DNA from: Pseudomonadota bacterium
GTDB taxonomy: Bacteria; Pseudomonadota; Gammaproteobacteria; QQUJ01
DNA length: 64,000 bases
NCBI GenBank assembly: GCA_008501635.1
Contig: QQUJ01000016.1
Coordinates: 79,764 to 143,763 of the forward strand
Direction: 5' to 3'
The position numbers were made by a program, and so were the translations under genes. This document shows, in pieces, positions 9,834 through 19,530 of the stretch. The notes beneath the pieces were generated by a model. It saw only the letters and a list, made by a program, of their open reading frames with translations. It had not been told where the DNA came from and ran no database searches. The first letter of the stretch is position 1, and each line of letters opens with the position of its first letter.

Positions 9834-10271
9834 TCAGGCCAGCTTGTATACCCCGCGCCCGGCGGAACTGATTTTTCCCTGACGCTTTAGGCTTGCCAGA
9901 GTTTGGGGCAAGTATTTTGTCGCAATCCCTTCACTATCCAATTGCGCCTTGATCTCTTTGCTGCTGACCGACTTGGACCGACCTATTATCTCCAGCACAC
10001 GCGCGGTGGTAGATCCCTGCCGCACCCCGCCACCGGATCCGCCGCTGCGTTTTACCACTCCCGCTTTTTTGCGGAGCCTGCGCAGTAATTTATCCAATTC
10101 GGAAATAGCTGCCTTGTACTCGACATTGAGTTCCTTCTTTTGGGCCTCGAGTTCAGCAATTTCCTCGCGCACAGATTCCTTTTCCAAGTCTTTTTCCTGT
10201 TTTTCTCGCAGACGCGCCAATTCAAAAAGTTCTTCAGCGCTCATCTCGGATAGATCACGTTTCTTTGCCAT
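9834..10271 (-). CDS. Coiled-coil/winged-helix DNA-binding-like protein
   Basis: 145 residues in two parts. Residues 1-75 are highly charged and heptad-like (EELFELARLREKQEKDLEKE and on), predicting a dimerising coiled coil. A Gly/Ser linker (RSGGSGGGVRQG) joins a C-terminal winged-helix-like domain (about 88-145: ARVLEIIGRSKSVSSKEIKAQL followed by an LASLKRQGKI recognition/wing segment). The N-terminus recalls the oligomerisation region of H-NS/MvaT-type nucleoid proteins, but the C-terminus is not an H-NS AT-hook domain. Isolated, convergent with the CitE-like lyase and followed by an AT-rich stretch. Function unknown; a small regulator or nucleoid protein is likely. Confidence 0.75.
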   Translation of the reverse strand: MAKKRDLSEMSAEELFELARLREKQEKDLEKESVREEIAELEAQKKELNVEYKAAISELDKLLRRLRKKAGVVKRSGGSGGGVRQGSTTARVLEIIGRSKSVSSKEIKAQLDSEGIATKYLPQTLASLKRQGKISSAGRGVYKLA

Positions 10272-10827
10272 GTAATAGTCTCTTTATGATGATTGATAAA
10301 TCGCTGTGCATCCGCTGCGACGGCTTACTCTTCCTTGTGAACACTATAACATATATGTCTAATACCGATAGTAAGCTCTGCTTTAAAATTGGGCAAACAG
10401 GTTCAATATTCTATATCAACGATCTGCTGCTGAAGGTTAACCATCCGCGCTATCGGTAACTATTTTCTGCAAACGCTATATTTTCGAATTACCTCATTTA
10501 TCTTTATTCGAGGAAAACATAATCAGCCGGTATATATATTCACCCGTATCACTCGCAGAATACCCGGTTTTATCTGCTGCACCGTATTGCTTGAGTTCCC
10601 TTGCCGCGAATCGGATTGCTCGTGGGATCAGAGCGCCATCGATCAGGTGCTCAGAACCTCCCATTCTCAAAAAGGACCTGTCTCGCGACCATCCTGCTCG
10701 TACATCGCCTGTGCCGAAAGCAGCCGGCCAGGACAATCCCTTACAATCCTGCCAATACCGGAGACTGGCTGGGTGATAGCAGCCGGGAAGGAAACTAAAA
10801 ACTTGTCATGCGAGTCCAAACCGTCAA
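10272..10827. other. AT-rich intergenic block without a convincing gene
   Basis: About 550 bp with clearly lower GC than the flanks up to about 10570. It contains several short open frames on both strands (for example 10494-10736 minus, 10587-10841 plus), none with a Shine-Dalgarno or recognisable protein. ACCGATAG (10364-10371) and CTATCGGT (10450-10457) form a distant inverted repeat. A plus-strand terminator closes the block, so an untranslated RNA or a degraded gene could lie here. Confidence 0.45.
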
Positions 10828-10855
10828 CCGCTATAACATAGCGGTTCATTTTTTT
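10826..10855 (+). terminator. Rho-independent terminator upstream of HNH gene
   Basis: Perfect 9-bp inverted repeat AACCGCTAT-AAC-ATAGCGGTT (10826-10846) followed by CATTTTTTT. This is a textbook intrinsic terminator reading rightward, yet no recognised gene lies upstream on the plus strand, so whatever transcript it ends is unidentified. Confidence 0.75.
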
Positions 10856-10908
10856 ACCCGATTATGGTTATGATTAAGACTTGTAGCGCAGGCAATGGTA
10901 GTGGATCG

Positions 10909-11508
10909 ATGAGCGGAGACCGCCCACCCAACCCCAAAATTTTACGCCTCGACAGCTCGGGCTTACCGGTGCGTTGGCTCAATTGGCAGCAAGCCACGAT
11001 TCTCTACTCACTGGACAGGATAGCCTGGACGTTGGGCAACCACGAGTTCGAATTCCACGGCGGTTACAACCGGGTTACCGGGATTCGCTCAACGATCAGG
11101 GTCAATTCGATTGTCGCCGTCAAAGGCCATACGCATCGTAAGGGACTTCACCGAAAGGTGCCCCCACTGACCAATCGCGCGCTTTTCCTTCGCGACGAGC
11201 ATTTTTGCATGTACTGCGGTGGACAGTTCGATACATCTTTGCTGACACGCGACCACATCATTCCGGTTTCCCGTGGAGGAAAGGACAGTTGGTGTAACGT
11301 GGTTTCGGCTTGCCGCGCCTGCAATACCCGCAAGGGGGGGCGAACCACCGATGAAGCCCACATGCCCTTGCTTGCGGTTCCTTTCGTTCCCAATTTTGCA
11401 GAGTATCTGGCGTTGTCGAATCGGCGCATCCTGGCCGATCAGATGGATTTCCTACGTGCGCAGTTCGGCAACAACAGCCGTCTGTTCATGAATCGTCGCT
11501 TGGCCTGA
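10909..11508 (+). CDS. HNH endonuclease family protein
   Basis: About 199 residues from ATG 10909; an in-frame ATG at 10864 would add 15 residues unlike those of relatives. The C-terminal HNH module shows the zinc-binding CMYC pair, the DHIIPVSRGG catalytic His region, and the NVVSACRACNTRKGGR segment with the second Cys pair. Proteins of this shape (short N-terminal domain with ILRLDSSGLPVRWL, then HNH) are widespread stand-alone bacterial proteins of unknown cellular role; nuclease activity is inferred from the motif. The stop is one base before slyX, so the two genes are probably co-transcribed and translationally coupled. Confidence 0.9.
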   Translation: MSGDRPPNPKILRLDSSGLPVRWLNWQQATILYSLDRIAWTLGNHEFEFHGGYNRVTGIRSTIRVNSIVAVKGHTHRKGLHRKVPPLTNRALFLRDEHFCMYCGGQFDTSLLTRDHIIPVSRGGKDSWCNVVSACRACNTRKGGRTTDEAHMPLLAVPFVPNFAEYLALSNRRILADQMDFLRAQFGNNSRLFMNRRLA

Positions 11509-11509
11509 C

Positions 11510-11734
11510 ATGGATTCATCGCCCGCTGAACTGACGGCTCGACTTGTCGATCTGGAAATACGGCTCTCCCACCAGGAGGTCGCAATCGAACAAATTACCA
11601 GGCAAGCGCTTGATCGCGATAGGGAAATCCATCTCATGGCAGCACGCTTACACACCCTCGAGCAACACTTGCGGGCACTTTCTCCGCCCGATCCGGCCAC
11701 CTCGGAGGAGGAAACACCACCGCCTCACTACTAG
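11510..11734 (+). CDS. slyX: SlyX family protein
   Basis: 74 residues. A short coiled-coil protein (about residues 7-55, LTARLVDLEIRLSHQEVAIEQI and on) ending in the Pro-rich tail PPPHY, which is characteristic of SlyX. SlyX is common in gammaproteobacteria and has no established biochemical function. The ATG follows the HNH stop with a 1-bp gap (TGACATG), suggesting translational coupling. The upstream gene in other species is often different, so the HNH-slyX pairing tells little about function. Confidence 0.9.
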   Translation: MDSSPAELTARLVDLEIRLSHQEVAIEQITRQALDRDREIHLMAARLHTLEQHLRALSPPDPATSEEETPPPHY

Positions 11735-11752
11735 AACCTATCTCAGAATCCC

Positions 11753-11778
11753 CCGCGAGCTGTGCCGGTCGCTCGCGG
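11753..11778. terminator. Hairpin between convergent slyX and dxs
   Basis: CCGCGAGC / GCTCGCGG inverted repeat with a 10-nt loop lies in the 59-bp gap between the converging ends of slyX and dxs. No T-tract follows. Position suggests a bidirectional terminator. Confidence 0.4.
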
Positions 11779-11793
11779 AGGCAGACGGTGCCT

Positions 11794-13677
11794 TTATCCC
11801 TGCCCTACGACGACGGGTCGTGGCGATTTCGTTCCTTCGCTTCTGCAGCGTACCGCATGGATGATCCCCGCGGCGTCCAACCCCAGTTCGGCCATTACGT
11901 CCCCGCGTTCTCCATGCTCGACAAAGTGGTCGGGTAAACCGAGATGGGCAATGGGAATCGTGACACCGCGACAGGCGAGCAACTCGGCGACTGCGCTCCC
12001 CGCTCCGCCAGCGATGACATTATCCTCAATGGTGACCAAAAATTGGTGCTTCTCCGCCACCTCAAGTATCAGTGCTTCATCCAGTGGCTTGACGAACCGC
12101 ATGTTGATGACCGTGGCGTTCAGCTGTGCCCCTGCCTCCAATGCAGGCGACAACATCGCCCCAAACGCCAGCAGCGCCACGTCAGCCCCCTCGCGACGGA
12201 TTTCCGCCCTGCCAATGGGTAGCGCCGACATTGCAGACTGGATCTCTACACCCATACCCGTGCCGCGGGGATAGCGCACGGCTGCGCAACCATTGTGCTG
12301 GAACCCGGTATAGAGCATCTGCCGGCATTCGTTCTCATCGGCGGGCGCCATAATCACGAGATTGGGAACGGCGCGCAGGTAGCTCAGATCGAAACTGCCG
12401 GCGTGCGTCGCGCCATCCGGTCCCACTATTCCCGCACGATCGATCGCCAGAAGCACCGGCAGATTCTGCAGGGCCACATCGTGGATCAGTTGATCGTAGG
12501 CGCGTTGCAGGAATGTGGAATAAATCGCCACCACCGGTTTCAATCCCTCGCAGGCCAAACCGGCGGCGAAGGTCACGGAATGCTGCTCGGCGATGGCAAC
12601 GTCGTAGTAACGATCAGGGTACTGCTGCGAAAAGGCTACCAATCCGGAGCCCTCGCGCATCGCAGGGGTGATACCTACCAGCCGTTTGTCCCGGGCGGCC
12701 ATATCGCACAACCATTGGCCGAAAACTTCGGTATAGGTAGCTCCTTTGGATCGGGCGGTATGAGATTTGGGTGGGCTCAAGGCATGGTACTTCACCGGAT
12801 CCGATTCGGCGGCCTCGAATCCCTTGCCCTTACGCGTGACAACGTGCAGCAAACGCGGTCGTTTCATGCGCCGCAACCCGCGCAACGTTGCCAGCAAAGT
12901 CGGCAGATCATGCCCGTCCACCGGCCCAAAATACTCGAAGCCCAATTCCTCGAATACCGTCCCGGGTACCAGCATGCCCTTGGCATGACGTTTCGCCAAC
13001 TTGGTAAATTCGAACACCGGCGGCACATACCGCAGCAGCTGTTCGCTTCCTTCCCTCATCGTGGTGTAAAAACGACTCGACAACAGCCGCGACAGCGATG
13101 TCGACAACGCTCCCACATTGGGCGAGATCGACATCTCATTGTCGTTGAGAATTACCAGTAGATCGACATCCAGATCCCCGGCATGGTTCAAAGCCTCGTA
13201 GGCCATCCCGCCGGTGAGTCCGCCATCGCCGATGATGGCAACTGCCTTGCGTTCGATACCCTGCTGTTTCGCGGCTATCGCCATGCCCAGCGCGGCACTG
13301 ATCGAGGTGCTGGAATGCCCCACACCAAAGGCATCGTAAGGGCTCTCCTCGCGGCGTGGAAAGCCCGACAATCCATCCTTTTGCCGCAGTGAGGCCATAG
13401 CGTCGCGCCGGCCGGTCAGAATTTTGTGGGGGTACGCCTGGTGCCCCACATCCCAAATCAATCGGTCATCCGGAGTATCAAAGATGTAGTGCAGCGCGAT
13501 GGCGAGCTCCACCGCCCCCAGCCCGCCGGCAAAATGGCCGCCGGAAGCGCTCACCGACTCCACGAGAAAAGCGCGCAACTCCTTGGCCAACGCGGCCAGG
13601 CGTGATTCGGGCAGGCGCCGCAACGCCTCGGGTGAGTCCGCCAGACTGAGCAGGGAATAGTGATTTGCGTCGGACAT
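11794..13677 (-). CDS. dxs: 1-deoxy-D-xylulose-5-phosphate synthase
   Basis: Condenses pyruvate and glyceraldehyde 3-phosphate to DXP, the thiamine-diphosphate-dependent first step of the MEP isoprenoid pathway (also feeding thiamine and pyridoxal synthesis). 627 residues, as expected. The TPP-binding segment [18 protein letters not shown] with its LNDNEMSIS end lies around residue 155-190. The transketolase-like [15 protein letters not shown] motif is near residue 415. C-terminal transketolase domain complete. It is divergent from a squalene/phytoene synthase gene 117 bp away, so the isoprenoid precursor and a C30/C40 condensing enzyme are adjacent. Confidence 0.98.
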   Translation of the reverse strand: MSDANHYSLLSLADSPEALRRLPESRLAALAKELRAFLVESVSASGGHFAGGLGAVELAIALHYIFDTPDDRLIWDVGHQAYPHKILTGRRDAMASLRQKDGLSGFPRREESPYDAFGVGHSSTSISAALGMAIAAKQQGIERKAVAIIGDGGLTGGMAYEALNHAGDLDVDLLVILNDNEMSISPNVGALSTSLSRLLSSRFYTTMREGSEQLLRYVPPVFEFTKLAKRHAKGMLVPGTVFEELGFEYFGPVDGHDLPTLLATLRGLRRMKRPRLLHVVTRKGKGFEAAESDPVKYHALSPPKSHTARSKGATYTEVFGQWLCDMAARDKRLVGITPAMREGSGLVAFSQQYPDRYYDVAIAEQHSVTFAAGLACEGLKPVVAIYSTFLQRAYDQLIHDVALQNLPVLLAIDRAGIVGPDGATHAGSFDLSYLRAVPNLVIMAPADENECRQMLYTGFQHNGCAAVRYPRGTGMGVEIQSAMSALPIGRAEIRREGADVALLAFGAMLSPALEAGAQLNATVINMRFVKPLDEALILEVAEKHQFLVTIEDNVIAGGAGSAVAELLACRGVTIPIAHLGLPDHFVEHGERGDVMAELGLDAAGIIHAVRCRSEGTKSPRPVVVGQG

Positions 13678-13794
13678 CGTTCGCGGGAGAGCGGCTTGCT
13701 GGAGTGGTCTACTTTAGCACGGATAACTCACTCCTGCCCTGCCCGGATACGCCGAATGGTGTAGCATTGGAGCGCAACTCCTTAAGTTCAGCCT

Positions 13795-14886
13795 ATGCTC
13801 CAAGCAGACTCCCCAATTCCACCCGGTGACGGTGATCTCGCCTTTCAAGCGAAAAGCCTCGAAGCGGTATCGCGCACCTTTGCCCTGACCATTCCGCAGC
13901 TCCCCGCGGCGCTTGGTCAGGTCATCGGCAACGCCTATCTGCTATGCCGTATCGCCGATACCATAGAGGATGACAGCGGCTTGTCGGCCCGGCAGAAACG
14001 TGAATTTTCCAATCGCTTTATCGCCCTGCTCAACGGACACGGCGATGCGGCTGCGTTTGCAGCGGAACTCCACCCGCTGCTGACCTCGGCGACACTTCCC
14101 GCCGAACATGAACTGGTCCACCGGACCGAGCGCGTCCTGCGGATCACCCGCAGCTTTACACCCACGCAACAGGCGCACCTGGAACGTTGCGTTCGAATCA
14201 TGTCGCAGGGGATGGTGGAGTTTCAGAATCGCAGCGATCACTCGGGACTCCCTGATCTCGCGGCCTTTGATCGCTACTGCTACAGGGTGGCGGGTGTGGT
14301 GGGCGAGATGCTCACTGAGGTTTTCTGTGAATATTCACCCGAGATTGCCCGCCATCACAATCAGCTTGGCGCGCTCGCCATCTCGTTCGGCGCGGCGCTA
14401 CAGATGACCAATATCCTCAAAGATGTCTGGGAAGACCAGCAGCGCGGCGCCTGTTGGTTGCCGCGTGATCTTTTCTCCGCGCACGGCTGCGATCTACACC
14501 AGTTGAATCGCGAGCGATCCAATCCTGCTTTCCAGGCTGGTATGCAAAAGATGATCAGTCTTGCGCATGGTCACCTGCGCAACTCGATGTCCTATCTGCT
14601 CTTGATCCCCGCGCACGAATCCGGCATCCGCCGTTTCTGTCTGTGGGCACTGGGCATGGCCGTGCTCACCCTGCGCAAGATCAACAACAATCTTCACTTC
14701 ACCTCCGGCCAGCGCGTCAAGATCTCGCGCGATGCCGTACGCTGGACCATCGCTCTCAGCAACCGGTTCTCGGAAAACGACGCCATGCTGCGCGCGCTAT
14801 TCTGGCTGAGCACACGCGGACTGCCAGCTGCAACAATGCCGACTCCCGAGTCGATGAGCGCCTGCCGCGGCGAACCTGCCGTCTAG
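13795..14886 (+). CDS. Squalene/phytoene synthase family protein
   Basis: 363 residues. Head-to-head prenyl synthase that would join two farnesyl or geranylgeranyl diphosphates. Both Asp-rich Mg-diphosphate motifs are present: DTIED (residues 55-59) and DVWED (about 210), together with the conserved SRTFALTIPQLP and QMTNILKD segments. The length and the SRTFAL start fit bacterial squalene-synthase-like members better than CrtB of typical carotenoid clusters, but no hopanoid or carotenoid genes are in view, so the product (squalene or phytoene) is open. The C-terminal 30 residues look hydrophilic and variable. Divergent from dxs. Confidence 0.9.
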   Translation: MLQADSPIPPGDGDLAFQAKSLEAVSRTFALTIPQLPAALGQVIGNAYLLCRIADTIEDDSGLSARQKREFSNRFIALLNGHGDAAAFAAELHPLLTSATLPAEHELVHRTERVLRITRSFTPTQQAHLERCVRIMSQGMVEFQNRSDHSGLPDLAAFDRYCYRVAGVVGEMLTEVFCEYSPEIARHHNQLGALAISFGAALQMTNILKDVWEDQQRGACWLPRDLFSAHGCDLHQLNRERSNPAFQAGMQKMISLAHGHLRNSMSYLLLIPAHESGIRRFCLWALGMAVLTLRKINNNLHFTSGQRVKISRDAVRWTIALSNRFSENDAMLRALFWLSTRGLPAATMPTPESMSACRGEPAV

Positions 14887-14972
14887 ATCCGAAGCTACTT
14901 CGCGCGCGGGGATCGAGGCTCAAGACATGGCTTTCGACGCCCGCCCTGTCTGTCGAACAATCGGAAACGAAA

Positions 14973-15001
14973 GGGGTGCGGACCTCCTATTTCCGCACCC
15001 C
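14973..15001 (-). terminator. Terminator after glcB
   Basis: Perfect 10-bp inverted repeat GGGGTGCGGA / TCCGCACCCC with a 9-nt loop in the gap between the convergent squalene-synthase-like gene and glcB. Read leftward the stem is followed by TTTCGTTT, fitting an intrinsic terminator of the glc operon. Confidence 0.75.
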
Positions 15002-15023
15002 CCATACAGGAATTTGCAAAAGC

Positions 15024-17195
15024 TTATCGCGCGCCTGCCTTGGCCTCGAGTCGCATTTTGTGCAGCGTAGGCTCCGTGTAGCCGTTGGGAACCTCTCTGC
15101 CCTTGAAAACCAGATCGCAGGCAGTCCTAAAGGCAACACCGTCAAAACCAGGAGCCATGGCGACATACGCGGGATCACCCGCATTTTGACGATCGACCAC
15201 CTCGGCCATGCGCTTCAGCGTCGCCAGTATCTGGTCTTTGGTGACAATGCCGTGATGCAACCAATTGGCCAAATGCTGACTGGAGATACGCAGTGTTGCG
15301 CGGTCCTCCATCAGGCCGACATCATGGATGTCCGGCACCTTGGAGCAACCCACACCCTGATCGATCCAGCGCACCACATAGCCGAGAATTCCCTGGCAGT
15401 TGTTATCCATCTCCTGCTGAATCTCTTCCGCCGACCAACTGGGTTCCGCGGTCACGGGAATGGTGAGGATATCGTCCAGACTCGCCGGCTTGCGGGTCGC
15501 CAGATTGCGCTGGCGGGCGGCGACGTCGACCTTGTGGTAGTGCATGGCGTGCAGCGTCGCGGCGGTGGGTGAGGGAACCCATGCGGTATTGGCGCCGGCC
15601 ATGGGATGCCCGACCTTGGCCTCGACCATTGCCTTCATCTCGTCCGGCATCGCCCACATCCCCTTGCCGATCTGCGCCTTGCCGATGAAGCCCGTGGCCA
15701 GTCCTTGATCCACATTCCAGTCCTCGTAGGCGAGTATCCACGGTGCGCTCTTCATGTCACCTTTGCGGATCATCGGGCCGGCTTCCATCGAGGTGTGGAT
15801 CTCGTCACCGGTGCGGTCGAGAAATCCGGTATTGATAAAGATCACACGCTCCCTGGCGGCACGGATGCACTCTTTCAGATTCACGGTGGTGCGCCGCTCC
15901 TCATCCATGATACCGACCTTGAGTGTGTTGCGCGGCAGATCCAGCGCCTGCTCGACACGACCGAACAGTTCCACCGTAAATGCGACCTCCTCGGGACCGT
16001 GCATCTTGGGCTTGACGATATACAGGCTGCCTGTGCGGCTGTTGCCGTGCAGCCCGGTTCCCTTGATGTCGTAGAGCGCTACCAGCGCGGTGACCATCGC
16101 GTCCAGCAGTCCCTCAAAGATCTCCTCCCCGTCGCCGGTCAGCACGGCGGGATTGGTCATCAGATGACCAACATTACGCACCAGCATGAGGCTGCGCCCA
16201 GGCAGGGTAACCTCACCCCCATCGGGAGCAAGGTAGCTGCGATCCGATTCCAGAGTGCGGACCAACGGTTTCCCTCCCTTCTCCAGGGTTGCCTGCAGAT
16301 CACCGCGCATCAGACCCAGCCAGTTGCGATAGACCAGCACCTTGTCCTCGGCATCGACCGCTGCCACCGAATCCTCACAATCCTGAATGGTCGTCAGCGC
16401 GGACTCCATCACCACATCCTTGATCCCGCCTGGACTATCTTTGCCGACCGGGTGCGCAGGATCGATGTACAGTTCAATGTGCAGACCATGGTGACGCAGC
16501 AAGATGACCGCAAGGCGTCCCTCTTCCTCGCGGTAGCCGACAAAGCGCTGAGGCTCGCTTAACGTCGTGGTTTCGCCATCCGTCAAGGTAACGGTAAGCG
16601 CGCCGTCAGCCACTGCGTAACCGGCGACCTTGGCATACTTCCCTTTGGCCAACGGGACCGCGGAATCGAGAAACTCGTTGGCATAGGCCACGACTTTGGC
16701 GCCACGCACCGGATTGTAGCCGCCGCTCTTTTCAGCCCCGTCCGACTCGGGGATCACGTTGGTGCCATAGAGGGCGTCGTAGAGGCTCCCCCATCGGGCA
16801 TTGGCCGCATTGAGTGCATAGCGGGCATTGCTCACCGGGACCACCAATTGCGGCCCGGCCATGGTGGCGATCTCGCGATCGACATTTTTGGTGGTGATTT
16901 CAAAGGCATCGCCTTCGGGCACCAGATAGCCGATCTCCACCAGCATCGCTTTGTAAGCCGCCGCATCGTGGGGCTGGCCCCGGTGAGCCAGATGCCAGGC
17001 ATCGATCTTGGCCTGCAGTTCATCGCGTCGTTTCAGCAACGCCTTGTTCCGCGGCATGAGGTCACTGACGATCTCGCCGAACGAGGCCCAGAATTCATCG
17101 GCATCTATTCCGATCCCCGGCGTGATCTCGTCCTTCACCAAGTCGTAAAGCGGCCTGGCGACCTGCAGACCGCCGATTGTGATCCGATTGGTCAT
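15024..17195 (-). CDS. glcB: Malate synthase G
   Basis: Condenses glyoxylate with acetyl-CoA to malate; the monomeric G isoform is used for glycolate-derived glyoxylate and for the glyoxylate shunt. From ATG 17193-17195 (Shine-Dalgarno GAGGAG 6 nt upstream) it is 723 residues, the standard length. Characteristic segments are [39 protein letters not shown] (catalytic region), and the C-terminal [25 protein letters not shown]. An open frame extends 19 codons further upstream without a better start. It is the last gene of glcD-E-F-B, 53 bp after glcF. Confidence 0.97.
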   Translation of the reverse strand: MTNRITIGGLQVARPLYDLVKDEITPGIGIDADEFWASFGEIVSDLMPRNKALLKRRDELQAKIDAWHLAHRGQPHDAAAYKAMLVEIGYLVPEGDAFEITTKNVDREIATMAGPQLVVPVSNARYALNAANARWGSLYDALYGTNVIPESDGAEKSGGYNPVRGAKVVAYANEFLDSAVPLAKGKYAKVAGYAVADGALTVTLTDGETTTLSEPQRFVGYREEEGRLAVILLRHHGLHIELYIDPAHPVGKDSPGGIKDVVMESALTTIQDCEDSVAAVDAEDKVLVYRNWLGLMRGDLQATLEKGGKPLVRTLESDRSYLAPDGGEVTLPGRSLMLVRNVGHLMTNPAVLTGDGEEIFEGLLDAMVTALVALYDIKGTGLHGNSRTGSLYIVKPKMHGPEEVAFTVELFGRVEQALDLPRNTLKVGIMDEERRTTVNLKECIRAARERVIFINTGFLDRTGDEIHTSMEAGPMIRKGDMKSAPWILAYEDWNVDQGLATGFIGKAQIGKGMWAMPDEMKAMVEAKVGHPMAGANTAWVPSPTAATLHAMHYHKVDVAARQRNLATRKPASLDDILTIPVTAEPSWSAEEIQQEMDNNCQGILGYVVRWIDQGVGCSKVPDIHDVGLMEDRATLRISSQHLANWLHHGIVTKDQILATLKRMAEVVDRQNAGDPAYVAMAPGFDGVAFRTACDLVFKGREVPNGYTEPTLHKMRLEAKAGAR

Positions 17196-17248
17196 GATTT
17201 CTCCTCGTCGTCGTAAGCTATGATTCTTGGTCGATACCCGAGTCGGTG

Positions 17249-18463
17249 TCAAACCGAGGGGTCGAGCAGTTCGATCCAGTGGTGAACCGGAACCGCTGCC
17301 CGAGATTGCAGGTGCAGTTGGCAGCCGATGTTGGCGGTCGTGATCAGCTCTGGTGAACCCGCCTCCAGATGGTCAACCTTGTTGGCAAGCAGCTGTTGTG
17401 ACAGCTCTTCCTGCAACAGCGAGTAGGTGCCGGCCGAGCCGCAACAGAGATGGGCGTCGGCGACCGGCGTCAATTCAAACCCAAGTCGCCGGAGAATATC
17501 CGGCACCGTGTTCGGCAGCTTTTGCGTATGTTGCAGGCTGCAGGGCACATGACAGGCCACCTTGCGTCCGCGACCATCGACCTGCAGTCGCTCCAGCTCC
17601 TCGTTGTCCAGCACCTCGCTTGCATCACGCGTCAGCGTCGAAATACGGCGCGCCCGATCCGCATAGTCCGGATCGTTGCGCAGCAGATGGCCGTAGTCCT
17701 TGAGCATTGCGCCGCACCCGCTGGCACTGGCAATGATCGCCTCAACGCCCGCCTCCACATGCGGCCACCATACATCGACATTGTGACGGGCGGCGGCCAA
17801 TCCCGCCTGGTGTGCGGCAAGATGATAATCCACCGCACCGCAACAGCCCGCTTCGGGAGCACTGACCAGGGAGATCCCCAAGCGATCGAGTACCCGTGTC
17901 AATGCGTTATTGGTGGCCGGCGTGGCGACCGACTGAGCACACCCCTCCAGCACCAGCATGCGACGGGAATGTGTCGCGGGCGGTCTGCTGCCGATCGCTT
18001 GCACCGCCGGGATGCGCCGTTGCAGGCTCGCGGATAACAGCGGTCGTAACGCACGGGCAACGCTCAGCACTAGCTTGAAGCGTTCGGGACGTGCCAACAC
18101 CGCACGCAGCAGGCGACGCTTGAACCGTTCACCGAGGGGCCGTTTGACCTCGCGTTCGACGATACCGCGACCGATATCCAACAGATGGTGATAACGCACG
18201 CCGGAGGGGCAGGTCGTCTCGCAGGCGGTGCAGGTGAGGCAGCAGTCCAGATGCAATTGAGTCAGACGCGAAACAGCCCGCCCTTCCAGCACCTGCTTGA
18301 TCTGATAGATTCGCCCGCGCGGGCCATCCAACTCATCGCCCAGCAGTTGATAGGTGGGGCACGTCGCGTTGCAAAACCCGCAATGCACGCAGGTACGCAG
18401 AATTGCGTCGGCTTCCCGACCCTCCGGCGTATTGCGGTATTGGGGTGCGAGGGCAGTTTCCAT
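17249..18463 (-). CDS. glcF: Glycolate oxidase iron-sulfur subunit
   Basis: 404 residues. Electron-transfer subunit of the membrane-associated GlcDEF glycolate dehydrogenase, which oxidises glycolate to glyoxylate and passes electrons to the quinone pool. Two [4Fe-4S] ferredoxin motifs are at the N-terminus ([12 protein letters not shown] near residue 26 and [12 protein letters not shown] near residue 76). Two Cys-rich CCG domains follow (GCCGAVDYH and CCGSAGTYS). The start lies 5 bp beyond the glcE stop, so the genes are tightly coupled. Confidence 0.96.
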   Translation of the reverse strand: METALAPQYRNTPEGREADAILRTCVHCGFCNATCPTYQLLGDELDGPRGRIYQIKQVLEGRAVSRLTQLHLDCCLTCTACETTCPSGVRYHHLLDIGRGIVEREVKRPLGERFKRRLLRAVLARPERFKLVLSVARALRPLLSASLQRRIPAVQAIGSRPPATHSRRMLVLEGCAQSVATPATNNALTRVLDRLGISLVSAPEAGCCGAVDYHLAAHQAGLAAARHNVDVWWPHVEAGVEAIIASASGCGAMLKDYGHLLRNDPDYADRARRISTLTRDASEVLDNEELERLQVDGRGRKVACHVPCSLQHTQKLPNTVPDILRRLGFELTPVADAHLCCGSAGTYSLLQEELSQQLLANKVDHLEAGSPELITTANIGCQLHLQSRAAVPVHHWIELLDPSV

Positions 18464-18468
18464 AACGT

Positions 18469-19530
18469 TTAAAGCGTCGCGTAGAGGCGTCCGGGATTAA
18501 ACAAACGCTGCGGATCGAAGGCCTGCTTCAGCCGACTATGAATCAATGCCAGCGCCGGCGACAATGGATGAAATACTGCACTGCCGCGATCACCGCCACT
18601 GAACACCAGGGCATGCCCTCCGGCAGCGGTCGCCGCCTCTCTCACCGTTTCCGAATCGCTGTCCGTGCGCAACCAACGCTGTGCGCCACCCCAATCGATC
18701 CACTCTTCACCCATGCCCAGGGGAGGCGTGGTCGATCGCACCGCGACGCGCCACAGGGGATCGGCAGCCGGCTGGAGGAAGGGATGCGCCAGTTCACGCA
18801 AATCACGCCAGAATCGTTCGCCCGCACCGTCCTCCGAGCCGCCCAACTCGCGGCTCGCTGCGGCTACGGCGCGGCTGGTGCCCGAGAGCCGTAGCCGCAG
18901 CACCGTGCCGTCGTGACACGCCCCGGAGACCGGCAAGGGCTTGGCAGCGGTAGTGTTCATGAACTCGACCGCCGTCCCGGCATCGCACTCGCGGAGCAGA
19001 GTCAGTTCCTGTTCCGGCTTGGGCAGCACCTTGAGACTCACCTCGAGTATGATGCCGAGTATCCCCAACGATCCGGTCATCAGGCGGGACAGGTCGTAAC
19101 CCGCAACATTCTTCATCACCTCACCGCCGAAACGCAGCTGTTCGCCCTGGCCGTTCAGCATCCGCACACCGAGGACGTAATCACGCACCGATCCCGTATA
19201 CGGGCGTCGCGGTCCCGAAAGCCCCGTCGCCACCATGCCGCCGATGGTCGCACCGGACCCAAAGTGAGGCGGCTCGAAGGGCAACATCTGACCCTGCGCC
19301 GCCAGGGTTTCCTCCACCTCGCGCAGCGAGGTACCGGCCCGCGCGGTGATAACCAACTCCTTGGGTTCGTAAGCGACGATACCGCAGTGCCCGCTGATAC
19401 CGATGGGCGTCCCCGTACTGGCACGTCCATAGAAACCTTTGCTGCCGCCCCCCATGATCGCCAGAGGAGTTCGATCGGCAGCCGCGGCGACCACGCGCTC
19501 CTGCAGTGCCCGGGTCAGATCCGTCGTCAT
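18469..19530 (-). CDS. glcE: Glycolate oxidase FAD-binding subunit GlcE
   Basis: 353 residues from ATG 19528-19530. FAD-binding type 4 (PCMH-fold) subunit of glycolate dehydrogenase, paralogous to the N-terminal half of GlcD. FAD-domain landmarks are IMGGGSKGFYGR, the HFGSGATIGGMVATGLSGPRRPYTGSVRD region, and MKNVAGYDLSRLMTGSLGILG. The C-terminal FNPGRLYATL tail is typical. The start overlaps the stop of glcD in an ATGA junction (19527-19530), which fixes this start over an upstream open extension. Middle gene of the glc operon. Confidence 0.95.
   Translation of the reverse strand: MTTDLTRALQERVVAAAADRTPLAIMGGGSKGFYGRASTGTPIGISGHCGIVAYEPKELVITARAGTSLREVEETLAAQGQMLPFEPPHFGSGATIGGMVATGLSGPRRPYTGSVRDYVLGVRMLNGQGEQLRFGGEVMKNVAGYDLSRLMTGSLGILGIILEVSLKVLPKPEQELTLLRECDAGTAVEFMNTTAAKPLPVSGACHDGTVLRLRLSGTSRAVAAASRELGGSEDGAGERFWRDLRELAHPFLQPAADPLWRVAVRSTTPPLGMGEEWIDWGGAQRWLRTDSDSETVREAATAAGGHALVFSGGDRGSAVFHPLSPALALIHSRLKQAFDPQRLFNPGRLYATL

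Noticed and set aside
10494..10736. 80-codon minus-strand open frame in the AT-rich block
   Set aside because: The last 50 residues look protein-like, but there is no Shine-Dalgarno, no recognised family and no neighbour in operon. Kept only as a note in the intergenic entry.
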